From positions 1 through 64,000 of the forward strand of contig NZ_ABCS01000024.1 of assembly GCF_000170895.1 (NCBI RefSeq): a DNA stretch of 64,000 nucleotides. Reading direction: 5' to 3'. The notes under the pieces are model-generated. The model had not been told where the DNA came from and made no database searches. It saw nothing but the letters and a program-made list of their open reading frames with translations. Shown here one piece after another: positions 25,747 to 34,606 of this stretch. The position numbers and the translations under genes are program-made. This stretch comes from Plesiocystis pacifica SIR-1. Its GTDB lineage: Bacteria > Myxococcota_A > Polyangia > Nannocystales > Nannocystaceae. The stretch's first letter is position 1, and each line of letters opens with the position of its first letter.

Positions 25747-28149
25747 GTGGCCCGCGACTTTCCGCTGTGGGTGTGCGTGCTCTTCCCCTGCGTCGTCGGC
25801 TTGCTGGCGGTGTTCGGCGCCCGCGTCGGCGCCCGGATCCTGGGCTCGCGCCGCCTGGTGCTCTTCGCCCACTACCTCGGCCTCGGGGCCATGGCCCTGT
25901 GCGCGCTGTTTTGCGTCCAGGGCATCGAGCTGCTGGCGATCCCCGACGACCCCCGGGGCCTGGCCCACACGCCGTGGCCGGACTGGCTCGTCCCGGGGCG
26001 GCTGGGCGGCAGCGACTCGGGCGAGCTGCGCCTGAGCCTGACCCTCGTGGGCGATCGCCTGTCGATGCTGGCGACCCTGAGCGTGGCCGTCCTGGCGGCG
26101 ATCGCCCGGGTCTTCCTGGGCGGCAACGCGGGCCTGCGCGACCTGGGCCTGGGCCCCGAGTTTGGCCCGCGGACCTGGCTGAGCGCCGACTCCGAGGCCC
26201 TCGCGGCCATCGACGGGCGCCTCGACGGCGACCCCGAGGTGCGCGAGGCCGCGATCGCGGCGGTCCGGGACCTGGGCCTGCTCGGTCTGCTCGAGGCCGG
26301 CGCGGTGCTGGTGATCCTGGCTTCGAACCTGGCCTTGGGCGCGCTCGGGTGGGCGCTGCTCGGCCTCGGCGGGGCCGTGGCGGTGGCGCGCTCGCGCGGG
26401 GGAGGCGAGCGCAGCGGCACGCCCCTGGGCGACGAGGCGCGGGCGAGCGCGGCGAGCCGGGTCTTGGTGATCGGCGTCAGCTCGGACCTGGCCCTGGGCG
26501 CGGCCGCGGTCGCCCTGGTCGTCGCGGGCATCGGCCTGGACCATTCGCTGCTGTGGTCGCCGGACGTGGGCTTGATCTTGCTCGAGCGCGGGCTGCTGAA
26601 CGCGCCCGTGGCCGAGCTGCTCGCGGCGATCTTCGTCGCGGCCGTGCTCGCGCGCGGGCTGGCCCTGGCCTGGTCGGGCCCCTCGGCGGTCGAGGCGGTG
26701 CTCGAGACGGTGCTGGTCCCGGCGGCGGGGGTCTACCTGCTCCTGCGTCACAACCGGATCCTCGCGTTCGCGCCCACGGTCCTCGCGGTGGTCGCGGTGG
26801 TCGGGCTGGTGGTCGCGCTGGCGGGCGCTGGCGCGGCCTTGCTGCGGCCCGAGGGCGGGCGCGGAGCTGGCCACGAGCGCCGGGGCGCCCGGGCGCTGCG
26901 GGGTCGCCGTGGCGTCTCTGGGACGGGGGTCGCGTGGCTCGGTCTGATGCTCATGGCGCTGGGTGTGGGCTCGTGGCGGACCCTCGTGGCGCTGGTTTTG
27001 GCCCACGGGGTCGGGCGCCTGGGTCTGCGCCTCGCGCTGCTCTTGCCCGCGCGGGCGGAGGTCGGCGGGGCGCTGCCGCTGTGGACGGGGCGCGTCGCTC
27101 GGGTCGCGTGCTGGAGCGCCGCCGCGATCGCGCCGGGGCTGGGCTTCGCCGCCCTCGCGCAGACCCTCGTCGACGTCCTCGGCCGCACGAGCCTGCTCGG
27201 CTCGATCTACGCATGGTTCGCCGCCTTCGCCGTGCTCGCGGTGGGCTTCGTGCACGCGGCCGCGGTCGCGCGCCTGTGGTACGAAGAGCTCGGCGTGCGC
27301 GGGCGAGCGGGCGAGGCTGAGGGCGCGGACGGCCTCGACTGGCTGTCCCTGGTGCTCTTGTCGCTGCTCAGCCTCGGGCTCGGGCTGGCCTTCATCGGAT
27401 CGTGGTTTGGCCTGGCGCCGAGCCCCATCGCGTGGCTCGACCAGATGCTGCCCGTCGCCGGTGGCCACGGCGGGGCCCCCCTGGGCCTGCGCGAGGACTT
27501 CCGCGAGGGCTTTGACTTCGCGCGCTCGTGGCGGGTTGGGAGCGCGGCCGTGCTGGCGATCGTCACCGGCTTCGCGTGGATGTGGACCCGCGACCGCTTC
27601 CGCCGCGGCGACGAGCGGGTCCTGGCGGGTCCGGTGCGGGCGGCTGGCTTGGTCCTCGACGGCCCGCGCAAGCTGTGGGCCGGGCTGACCTTGCTCGCTC
27701 GAGGCGTCGCCGAGCTCGCGGCCCAGGGCGTCGGCCGGGGCGCGCTCGAGGAGGGCCCCCGGGTGCTCGCCGTGCTGCTCCGCGACCTCGCCCGCAGCTT
27801 GCCGCGCGGGCCGACGCGGCGGGCGTGGCTGCTGTCGGGCTCGCGGCGGGGCGTGGTCGGCCTGATGCTCGGCGTGACCCTGGTGCTCGGCTGGCTCTAC
27901 GCCAAGCCCCACGTCTCGAGCCTGCTGCCGGCCGAGGGCTACGGCTTCGGCGGCCTGCGCCCGCGCTTGATCCGTGCTGGAGGCGACAAAGAAAAAGGGG
28001 GGGCGAAGGGCGAGGCGGCCCAGCCCCTGCCGCGGAGCGTCGAGGACGCCCGGCGCCAGCAGCTGCAGTTCGAGCGCAAGCCCGGCGACCCGCGCCCCGA
28101 CGGGGGCGAGACGGACTTCCCTGCGCCCGCACCGGAGGGCCAGCCGTGA
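25747..28149 (+). CDS. nuoL: Divergent NADH-quinone oxidoreductase subunit L-like antiporter subunit
   Basis: An 800-residue polytopic membrane protein placed where NuoL belongs, and long enough to include the C-terminal lateral helix and anchor (about residues 640-760). The antiporter core is strongly diverged: the usual HDAM and HAATM-VTAGVYL motif appears only as VPAAGVYLLLRHNRILAF, and I cannot find the canonical Glu and Lys of helices 5, 7 and 8 in context. A soluble-looking insertion occurs at about 120-170 and another near 370. The tail is charged and Pro-rich. GTG start 2 bp after the nuoK stop. Ion pumping by this subunit may be altered or absent. Confidence 0.75.
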   Translation: MARDFPLWVCVLFPCVVGLLAVFGARVGARILGSRRLVLFAHYLGLGAMALCALFCVQGIELLAIPDDPRGLAHTPWPDWLVPGRLGGSDSGELRLSLTLVGDRLSMLATLSVAVLAAIARVFLGGNAGLRDLGLGPEFGPRTWLSADSEALAAIDGRLDGDPEVREAAIAAVRDLGLLGLLEAGAVLVILASNLALGALGWALLGLGGAVAVARSRGGGERSGTPLGDEARASAASRVLVIGVSSDLALGAAAVALVVAGIGLDHSLLWSPDVGLILLERGLLNAPVAELLAAIFVAAVLARGLALAWSGPSAVEAVLETVLVPAAGVYLLLRHNRILAFAPTVLAVVAVVGLVVALAGAGAALLRPEGGRGAGHERRGARALRGRRGVSGTGVAWLGLMLMALGVGSWRTLVALVLAHGVGRLGLRLALLLPARAEVGGALPLWTGRVARVACWSAAAIAPGLGFAALAQTLVDVLGRTSLLGSIYAWFAAFAVLAVGFVHAAAVARLWYEELGVRGRAGEAEGADGLDWLSLVLLSLLSLGLGLAFIGSWFGLAPSPIAWLDQMLPVAGGHGGAPLGLREDFREGFDFARSWRVGSAAVLAIVTGFAWMWTRDRFRRGDERVLAGPVRAAGLVLDGPRKLWAGLTLLARGVAELAAQGVGRGALEEGPRVLAVLLRDLARSLPRGPTRRAWLLSGSRRGVVGLMLGVTLVLGWLYAKPHVSSLLPAEGYGFGGLRPRLIRAGGDKEKGGAKGEAAQPLPRSVEDARRQQLQFERKPGDPRPDGGETDFPAPAPEGQP

Positions 28150-29897
28150 CCGAGACCCTGCTCGCGCTGGCGCCCCAGCTGCTCACCTGGGCCGTGCTCA
28201 TCCCCGGGCTGATGGCCGTGCTGATCGCCGCCCTGCCCCGCTCGGAGCCGGCGCTGGTGCGCGGCCTCGGCCTGGTCGGCGCGCTGATCGAGGCGGTCGT
28301 GCTGCTGGCGCTGCTGTTCGCGCTCCAGACCACCGCGCCCGTAGAGGCTGCTGCAGAGGCTGCAAACGCCGCGGGGGCCGGCGCCGAGCTGGTCCCGGAG
28401 CTGCCCAGCCTGGCCGTGAGCCGCGCGTGGATCCCCGGCCTGGGCGTGCGCTGGTCGCTGGCCCTCGACGGCACGGCGGTGCCCTGGCTGCTGCTCGTCG
28501 CCTTGCTCTTTCCCCTCGCGATCATGACCGGCGGGGACCCCAAGCCCGGCGAGCCGCCGCTGATCGTGGGCATGCTCGGCCTGCAGTCGGCCTGGGTCAC
28601 GGTGCTGCTCGCCCAGGACCTGGTCGTGCTCGTGGGCGGGTGGGAGCTGGGCGTGGTCCTGGCGGCCGTGCTGATCGGTGAGCGCGGAGACGGGCGCACG
28701 GGCGTGCCCGGCCGGACCCGGGCGGCGCGGCGCTACGCGGCCCACGCTCTCGTCGGCGCGGGCGCGCTGCTCGGGGCGGTGGCGCTCGTGGGTGTCGGCC
28801 ACGCCCACGCGACCGGAGGCGTGCTGAGCTGGGAGCTCGCCGTGCTCGAGCAGATCACCCTCGACGCGAACACGCAGGCGCTGGGCTTTGGCCTGGTCAT
28901 CGTCGCCGTGCTGGTCAGCTTGCCCCTGGTTCCCGCGCACACCTGGACCGTGCAGCTGGGGGTCAGCGGGCCCACGCCGGTGGTCGCGGTCATGCTCGGC
29001 GCGTCGACGGCCATGGGCCTGTTCCTGCTGCAGCGCGTGGCGCTCCCGCTGTTCCCGCTGAGCGCGGGGGTGTGGGCGGAGACCCTCGCCGGGCTCGCGG
29101 CGATCGGGGCCGTGTACGCCGCCGCGGTGTGCTGGGCCGAGCGCGAGCCTGGGCGTTTGCTGGCCCACGCCGCGCTCTTGCACCTCGCCCTGGGCGTGGT
29201 CGCGGCGCTCTCGGGCAACGTCGCCGCGCGCGTCGGCCTGGGGCCCTTCGTGCTCGCCCACGGCCTCGGGCTGATCACGCTGACGGCGGTGCTTCACTCC
29301 TTGCGCCGCAGCGGCGTGGGCGACCTCGGCGAGCTGGCTGGCTGGGCCGCGGTCGCCCCCCGGGCCGTGAGCCTGGGCCTGCTGTCGATCCTCGTCCTCG
29401 CCGGCGCCCCGCTGAGCGCGGGCTTCTTCGGCGAGCTGGCCATCGTCGTCGGGGTGCTGCGCGACGGCAGCCTCGAGCTGCTCCGCCCCGGGCTGTGGAC
29501 GGCCCTGGCCATCCTCGCCCTCGGCGTGGGCACCCTGGGCCTGCTCGTGCGCCTGTGGCAGGCCAGCCGGGGCAGCCCGCGGCCGGGCCTGGGCGATCGG
29601 GTCGTGGACCTGTCGTTGCGCGAGACCCTCGTGGGCGCGGCGGCGATGGTCTTGGCGCTGGTCATCGGCGTCGCGCCTGGAGCCCTGATCGCGCGCACCG
29701 AGCCCGCCGAGCAGGAGGCCGTCGAGCGCCTCCACCTCGGCCGCTGCCTGGCCATCGAGGCGCGCAACAGCCCGCGGCCCCGGGTCCGGGACGAGTTCGA
29801 GAGCGTGTGCCTGGATCCGGGCGCGCGCATCCTGCAGTTCTACGGCCGAGCCACAGCTGCAGCTGACGCGCACGCGGGAGGGCACCATGACGACTGA
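28146..29897 (+). CDS. nuoM: NADH-quinone oxidoreductase subunit M-like
   Basis: A 583-residue polytopic protein with about 14 helices, NuoM-like in position and length. Recognisable regions include LAQDLVVLVGGWELGVVLAAVLIGE (helix 5 with the conserved WE glutamate), LPLVPAHTWTVQLGVSGPTPVVAVMLGAST (the PxHxW...A..PVS..L helix 7-8 loop with Lys changed) and LAGAPLSAGFFGELAIVVG. The conserved WLPxAH sequence reads LVPAHTW, so the family call is sound. The GTG start overlaps the nuoL stop (GTGA). The tail is hydrophilic and His-rich at the end. Confidence 0.9.
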   Translation: MTETLLALAPQLLTWAVLIPGLMAVLIAALPRSEPALVRGLGLVGALIEAVVLLALLFALQTTAPVEAAAEAANAAGAGAELVPELPSLAVSRAWIPGLGVRWSLALDGTAVPWLLLVALLFPLAIMTGGDPKPGEPPLIVGMLGLQSAWVTVLLAQDLVVLVGGWELGVVLAAVLIGERGDGRTGVPGRTRAARRYAAHALVGAGALLGAVALVGVGHAHATGGVLSWELAVLEQITLDANTQALGFGLVIVAVLVSLPLVPAHTWTVQLGVSGPTPVVAVMLGASTAMGLFLLQRVALPLFPLSAGVWAETLAGLAAIGAVYAAAVCWAEREPGRLLAHAALLHLALGVVAALSGNVAARVGLGPFVLAHGLGLITLTAVLHSLRRSGVGDLGELAGWAAVAPRAVSLGLLSILVLAGAPLSAGFFGELAIVVGVLRDGSLELLRPGLWTALAILALGVGTLGLLVRLWQASRGSPRPGLGDRVVDLSLRETLVGAAAMVLALVIGVAPGALIARTEPAEQEAVERLHLGRCLAIEARNSPRPRVRDEFESVCLDPGARILQFYGRATAAADAHAGGHHDD

Positions 29898-31815
29898 CGC
29901 CCCGAGCCTGGCGGCGCAGCTGTGGGCCGTCGCGCCCCTGTGGATCCTCGCCCTGGGCGCCCTGCTGACCCTCTTGCTCGACGCCTTCGCCCGCGCGCGC
30001 GAGCCGGGCTTTTTGCGCGGGGTCGCCCTGGCCGTCGTCGGCCTCGCCGGCTGGGTCAGCCTCGGTCGCCTCGACCTGCGCGGGACGGGGGAGACCCTGC
30101 CCGAAGTCCTTCCGGGGGTCACCCAGGCCCAGGGCGCCTACGTCCTCGACGGGGCGCTGGTCGTCGACGCCACGGCGACGCTGATGGACGCGCTGATCCT
30201 GCTCGCGCTCGGGGGGGTCATCGCCCTGGCCCGCGAGCACGGGGCCGCGCGCAGCTCGGGCGGGCGGGGCTTTGGCGAGCGCGAGGCCCTGCTCCTGCTC
30301 GGGGGCGTGGGCGCGCTGACGCTGTCCCACGCGGGCGACCTGCTGGTGGTCTGGCTCGGCGCCGAGCTCCTCGCCGTGTCGGCGCTGGTGTGCATGCTGG
30401 CCACGCACGACGCCGCGTCGACGCCGGCCAAGCGCGGGGCCGTGCTCGGCCAGCTGGTCCCCTCGCTCATGGCCAGCGGATTGTTCGTGCTCGGCCTGGC
30501 CCTGACCTTCGCGGCCCTCGGGAGCACCTCCCTCGACGGCCTCGGCGGTCGGGTGACCTCGGTGTTCGCGGGCTGGGGCGGCGTGCAGCGCTGGCTCAAG
30601 GTGTTCGCGACCTACGGCGACACCATCGCGGAGCTCGACCCGGCGCGCATCCAGCAAGGCCGGGCCGAGATCGTCCGCGGCCTCGCGCCGGCGGCCCTGC
30701 TGCTCCCGGGCCTGCTGCTGATGCTCGCCTCCTTGCTGGCCAAGCTCGGCCTGCTGCCCTTCGCGCGTCGGCGCGAGCTCGCCGAGGACGGGCCGCTGCA
30801 CGTGACGGCCCTGCACGCGACGGTCGGGGTCAGCGCGCTGATCGCCGTGCTGTTGCGGGTCTACGTGGGCGCGCTGCACAGCCCGCGCCTGGTCAACGAG
30901 CCCTACGGCTGGACCGGCGCGCTGCCGACGGTCGCGCTGCTCACGGGGCTGTGGGCGGCCCTCGCTGCCCTGGGCCAGCGCCGCCTCTCCCGGGTGGTCG
31001 CGCTGCTGAGCCTGGTCCAGCTGAGCCTGGTCGTGCTCGGGCTGACGGCGGCGGCGAGCTTCCACGGGCACATCGGCGTGGGCGGGCGCTCGCTGGCCCC
31101 GGAGTTCGAGATCGTGTGGGCGCAGCTCGCCGGGGACGAGGCCTACGTGACCACCCTGGCCCTGCTGCTGACCCACGTGGTCGCGGCCGTGGGCGCCTTC
31201 TCGGCCATCGCGGCGAGCCAGGGCTTTCGCGGGCCAGAGGTCCGCATGCAGCACTGGGCTGGGATGGCCGCGCGCCGTCCGGCCCTGGCCTTGGCCTTCT
31301 CGGTCTGCCTGCTGTCCCTCGTCGGGCTGCCGCCGCTGGCCGGCTTCGTCGCCAAGCTGGGGCTGCTGCGGACCCTGGCCGAGCACAGCGCGCTGCGCTG
31401 GACCCTGGCCGTGGTCGGCCTCGAGCTGGCGGTCTGCGCCTGGGTCGTCCTGCGCATCCTCGCGGCCATGTACTTCGGCGACGAGACCGTCAGCGAGCCG
31501 GGCGATCGTCGCCCGCCGGGTCCCTGGCCCGCCCGGGTCGCGGCGGCCTGCGCCCTCGCCTGCGTGCTCATGGGCATCGGCGGCCAGCACCTGCTCGCGG
31601 TCTTGCGCGTGCCGGCGGCGATCGGCTCCTTCGAGGTCGGCGTCGAGGAGCGCCTCGACTGGGTGCTCCAGCGCCAGCCGAGCTGGGCGGCCGAGGACGC
31701 GCTCTTGGACGCGGACGCCGATTCGGATGCGGATGCCGCCGAGGTCGAGGACGCGGGCGCCGAGGACGAGGGGGACGCGCGGATGAGCCTCGACGAGCCC
31801 GGGCGCGTGCTCTGA
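29887..31815 (+). CDS. nuoN: NADH-quinone oxidoreductase subunit N-like
   Basis: A 642-residue polytopic protein overlapping nuoM by 11 bp. NuoN features include LLVVWLGAELLAVSALVCML (helix 5 glutamate), the LLAKLGLLPFARRRELAEDGP region with the helix 7 lysine, and VGLPPLAGFVAKLGLL near the C-terminus, the most conserved NuoN block. Insertions appear around residues 210-260 (QRWLKVFATYGDTIAELD) and the last 50 residues are an acidic Asp/Ala/Glu tail. With J, K, L and M it makes a complete distal membrane arm. No NuoA-I genes occur in the window. Confidence 0.9.
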   Translation: MTTDAPSLAAQLWAVAPLWILALGALLTLLLDAFARAREPGFLRGVALAVVGLAGWVSLGRLDLRGTGETLPEVLPGVTQAQGAYVLDGALVVDATATLMDALILLALGGVIALAREHGAARSSGGRGFGEREALLLLGGVGALTLSHAGDLLVVWLGAELLAVSALVCMLATHDAASTPAKRGAVLGQLVPSLMASGLFVLGLALTFAALGSTSLDGLGGRVTSVFAGWGGVQRWLKVFATYGDTIAELDPARIQQGRAEIVRGLAPAALLLPGLLLMLASLLAKLGLLPFARRRELAEDGPLHVTALHATVGVSALIAVLLRVYVGALHSPRLVNEPYGWTGALPTVALLTGLWAALAALGQRRLSRVVALLSLVQLSLVVLGLTAAASFHGHIGVGGRSLAPEFEIVWAQLAGDEAYVTTLALLLTHVVAAVGAFSAIAASQGFRGPEVRMQHWAGMAARRPALALAFSVCLLSLVGLPPLAGFVAKLGLLRTLAEHSALRWTLAVVGLELAVCAWVVLRILAAMYFGDETVSEPGDRRPPGPWPARVAAACALACVLMGIGGQHLLAVLRVPAAIGSFEVGVEERLDWVLQRQPSWAAEDALLDADADSDADAAEVEDAGAEDEGDARMSLDEPGRVL

Positions 31816-31840
31816 GCCGGGTCTTTGTTAGGCTCCGCCC

Positions 31841-33133
31841 GTGAGCGTCCTGCCTGCCCAGCTCCTCCCCGACAACGCCAGCGTCACCGCCGACGGGCGC
31901 CTGCAGATCGCGGGCGTCGACATCCTCGAGCTCGCGCGCGAGTTCGGGACGCCGCTGTTCGTCCACGACGAGGACCACATCCGCGCGCGCTGTCGCCAGG
32001 CCCGGGAGGCCTTCCCCGACGGGGTCGCCTACGCGAGCAAGGCCTTCCTGTGCCGGGCCATCGCCGAGCTCGCCCACGAAGAGGGCATGCACATCGACGT
32101 CGCCTCGGGCGGCGAGATGCACCTCGCCCTGCAGGCGGGCGTGCCCGCCGACCGGCTGGTCCTGCACGGCAACAACAAGAGCACCGCCGAGCTGCGCTAC
32201 GCCCTCGAGCAGCGCGTGCACCGGGTCGTGGTCGACTCCTTCGACGAGCTCGATCGCATCGAGGCCCTGGTCGCCGAGGGCCTGCCGGCGCCGCGCGTGC
32301 TCCTGCGCATCACCCCGGGGGTCAAGGCCAACACCCACGAGTTCATCCAGACCGGCCAGGACGACTCCAAGTTCGGCTTCGGCGTGCGGGTCGGCCACGC
32401 CGATCGGGCCATCGAGCGGGCCGCCGCGAGCCCGGCCATCGAGCTCGTCGGCCTCCACGCCCACGTCGGCAGCCAGGTGTTCGAGGTCGGCTCCTTCGAG
32501 AAGGTCGCCGAGGTCCTCGCCGGCATCTTCGCCCGCTTCCAGGCCAAGACCGGGCCCAACGCCCGGATGGAGGAGCTGTGCATCGGCGGCGGCCTCGGGG
32601 TCGCCTACGTCGAGGGCGAGGCGGACTGCGGCATCGTCGAGTGGGGCCAGGCCGTGCGCCGGGCCTGCGCCGCCGCGGGCATCTCGGCCAAGATCACCGC
32701 CGAGCCCGGCCGCTCGATCATCGCCAGCTCGGCGATCACCCTCTACACCGTGGGCACCATCAAGGACATCCCCGGCGTGCGCACCTACGTGTCCGTGGAC
32801 GGGGGCATGAGCGACAACCCGCGCCCGGTGCTCTACGGCAGCGGCTACGAGACCTTCCTGCCCCGGGCGACCGACGCCGACCGGCCCAAGACCATCCGCC
32901 TCGTCGGCAAGCACTGCGAGTCCGGCGACCTGCTCGTGCGCGAGGGCCTGGTGCCCGCGGACATCCGCGTCGGCGACATCATCTCGACCCCGGTGACCGG
33001 GGCCTACGGCTACTCCCTGGGCTCCAACTACAACAAGGTGCCGCGCCCGGCGGTGGTGTTCGTCAAGGACGGGCAGGCCCGCCAGGTCATCCGCCGCGAG
33101 ACCTGGGACGACCTGCTGCGCTTGGACTGCTGA
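31841..33133 (+). CDS. lysA: Diaminopimelate decarboxylase
   Basis: LysA converts meso-DAP to lysine with PLP. The 430-residue protein has the PLP lysine in AYASKAF (Lys67), HIDVASGGEMHLALQAG, LHAHVGSQV (the stacking histidine), the glycine-rich phosphate loop LCIGGGLGVAYV, EPGRSIIASSA, and C-terminal YNKVPRPAVVFV. A two-residue-variant CESGDLL motif supplies the substrate-binding Cys/Glu. GTG start 25 bp after nuoN, so it probably belongs to the same transcript. With Mpl upstream, two diaminopimelate-related genes flank the nuo block. Confidence 0.96.
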   Translation: MSVLPAQLLPDNASVTADGRLQIAGVDILELAREFGTPLFVHDEDHIRARCRQAREAFPDGVAYASKAFLCRAIAELAHEEGMHIDVASGGEMHLALQAGVPADRLVLHGNNKSTAELRYALEQRVHRVVVDSFDELDRIEALVAEGLPAPRVLLRITPGVKANTHEFIQTGQDDSKFGFGVRVGHADRAIERAAASPAIELVGLHAHVGSQVFEVGSFEKVAEVLAGIFARFQAKTGPNARMEELCIGGGLGVAYVEGEADCGIVEWGQAVRRACAAAGISAKITAEPGRSIIASSAITLYTVGTIKDIPGVRTYVSVDGGMSDNPRPVLYGSGYETFLPRATDADRPKTIRLVGKHCESGDLLVREGLVPADIRVGDIISTPVTGAYGYSLGSNYNKVPRPAVVFVKDGQARQVIRRETWDDLLRLDC

Positions 33134-33158
33134 GCTGGGGCAGGGGTAGTCTTCGCCC

Positions 33159-33524
33159 ATGCCGGTCCCCGCCCACTGCGTCCACTACCTCGAGATCATC
33201 ACGGACGACCCCGAGGGGACGGCGGACTTTTACGCGCGCGCCTACGGCTGGAGCTTCGCGCCCCCCGACGCCGCCTTGGGAGGCGCGCGCGTGGGGACCC
33301 TGGCCGACGGCTCGCTGTGTGGAGTCCGGGCGCCGATGCACGATCAAGAGCGGCTCCTCGTGCGGCCCTACCTGCGCGTCGACGACATCGACGCGGCGGT
33401 GGCGAAGGCCGTGGCGCTCGGGGCTCGCCTCGCTGTCGAGCCCATGCCGCTCCCTGGCCACGGCCGCATCGCCATCTTCTTCCTCGGGGAGATCGAGCAG
33501 GGCCTGTGGGAGGTCGGCGAGTAG
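33159..33524 (+). CDS. VOC (glyoxalase-type) family protein
   Basis: A 121-residue single-module VOC protein. The CVHYLEIITDDPEGTADFYARAYGWSF opening is the standard beta-alpha-beta unit, followed by the second unit RPYLRVDDIDAAVAKAVALGARL and GHGRIAIFFLGEIEQGLWE. Metal ligands fit His8 or His9 in the first strand and Glu in the last. Family members include dioxygenases, fosfomycin-resistance enzymes and glyoxalases; the specificity here is unknown. It begins 25 bp after lysA in the same direction. Confidence 0.88.
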   Translation: MPVPAHCVHYLEIITDDPEGTADFYARAYGWSFAPPDAALGGARVGTLADGSLCGVRAPMHDQERLLVRPYLRVDDIDAAVAKAVALGARLAVEPMPLPGHGRIAIFFLGEIEQGLWEVGE

Positions 33525-33652
33525 CCGTCTCGGCCGGTCCGTTCTCGGCTATCGAAATCTAGAGGCGCTCGAGCGAGCCGTGACCGAGCGCCGCCGCTGC
33601 GAACCCGAGATCATCGCGCACCTCGGAGCCTCGGCCGCTGTATGGTGGGAGC

Positions 33653-34538
33653 TTGGATGCCGAGCTCAGGGCCGTCTCGCTGCGCCGGGGCAACACGCTT
33701 CCGGGCGGGGCCTCGCGCTGGCACCACTCGCTCTTGGTCCCTGGGCTGCGGGCCTACGCCGTCGAGTCGCGGGGCCTGACCCTCGAGAGCCGCGCGCTCG
33801 GGCCCACCACCCACGGCTACCTCGTCGAGGGCCGCCAGAGCCGGGCTCAGGTGACGATCGTGCGCGAGGGCGAGCTGCTTTATCGCCGAGGGGGCCGCAG
33901 CTACACCCTGGGGCCGGGGGATGTCGCCCTGGATCCCGAGATTCACTACGACGAGCGCTGGATGGGCGGGCGCTTTTGCGTGCTGATGCTCGACTACGAC
34001 GCGCGCTGGGGGGAGGCCCCGCGCAGCTTCGAGCTCGGTCGGCTGTCGGCGATCGATCGCGGACGCACGCAGGCCATGGCGGCGGCGCTCGAGTCGGGGG
34101 TCGGCGGCGGCCCCCTCGACGGCCTGCTCGAGCTCTACCGGGGCCTCGGCGTGGGCCTGGCTCGCGGCCGGCGGTGGGAGCCCGAGCCGGCGCTTCAAGA
34201 GCTCGCCGGGGCCCTCGGCCCGTGGATGTCGCGGCTGGACGGGCAGCCGATGTGGTGTGACTTCGAGCGCGCGACGCAGAGCCCGGAGCGGACCTTGCGT
34301 CGTCGCCTCGGCGCGCTCTTGGAGCTCGTCGGGGGTGGCCGAGCCCTACCAGGGGCTGAGGCCGCTGCTCAAGGTCCACAGGCTGATGACGGCGGCGCTG
34401 TTGATGAGCGCGGCGAACACCAGCGTGGCCGAGGTCGCCGCGGCGGTCGGCTACGGCAGCGCCCGGGCCTACTGCAACGCGGCTCGGCGGGCGGGCTGGG
34501 CGACCCCGCGAGCGACCCGAGCGCGGACCCTCGGCTGA
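33653..34538 (+). pseudogene. AraC family transcriptional regulator, frame broken at 34331-34335
   Basis: The N-terminal about 220 residues (a cupin-like sensor: TIVREGELLYRRGGRSYTLGPGDVALDPE) run in one frame and end in the first half of an AraC HTH (ERTLRRRLGALLELVG). The second half (LRPLLKVHRLMTAALLMSAA, then VAEVAAAVGYGSARAYCNAAR) lies in the next frame. Removing one G from the GGGGG run at 34331-34335 gives LVGVAEPYQG and a continuous protein of about 294 residues. Either a real pseudogene or an over-called homopolymer. TTG at 33653 is the only in-frame start. Confidence 0.75.
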
Positions 34539-34606
34539 AGGGGCGGGCAGCGGGTGGCCGAAGCGATGCATTGCGAAGGTCCCGAGGGCCGCTCATCGTG
34601 GCGCGC

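Noticed and set aside
25621-27912. 763-codon minus-strand frame opposite nuoL
   Set aside because: Composition is Gln/Arg/His/Pro-rich antisense of a membrane-protein gene, with no domain.
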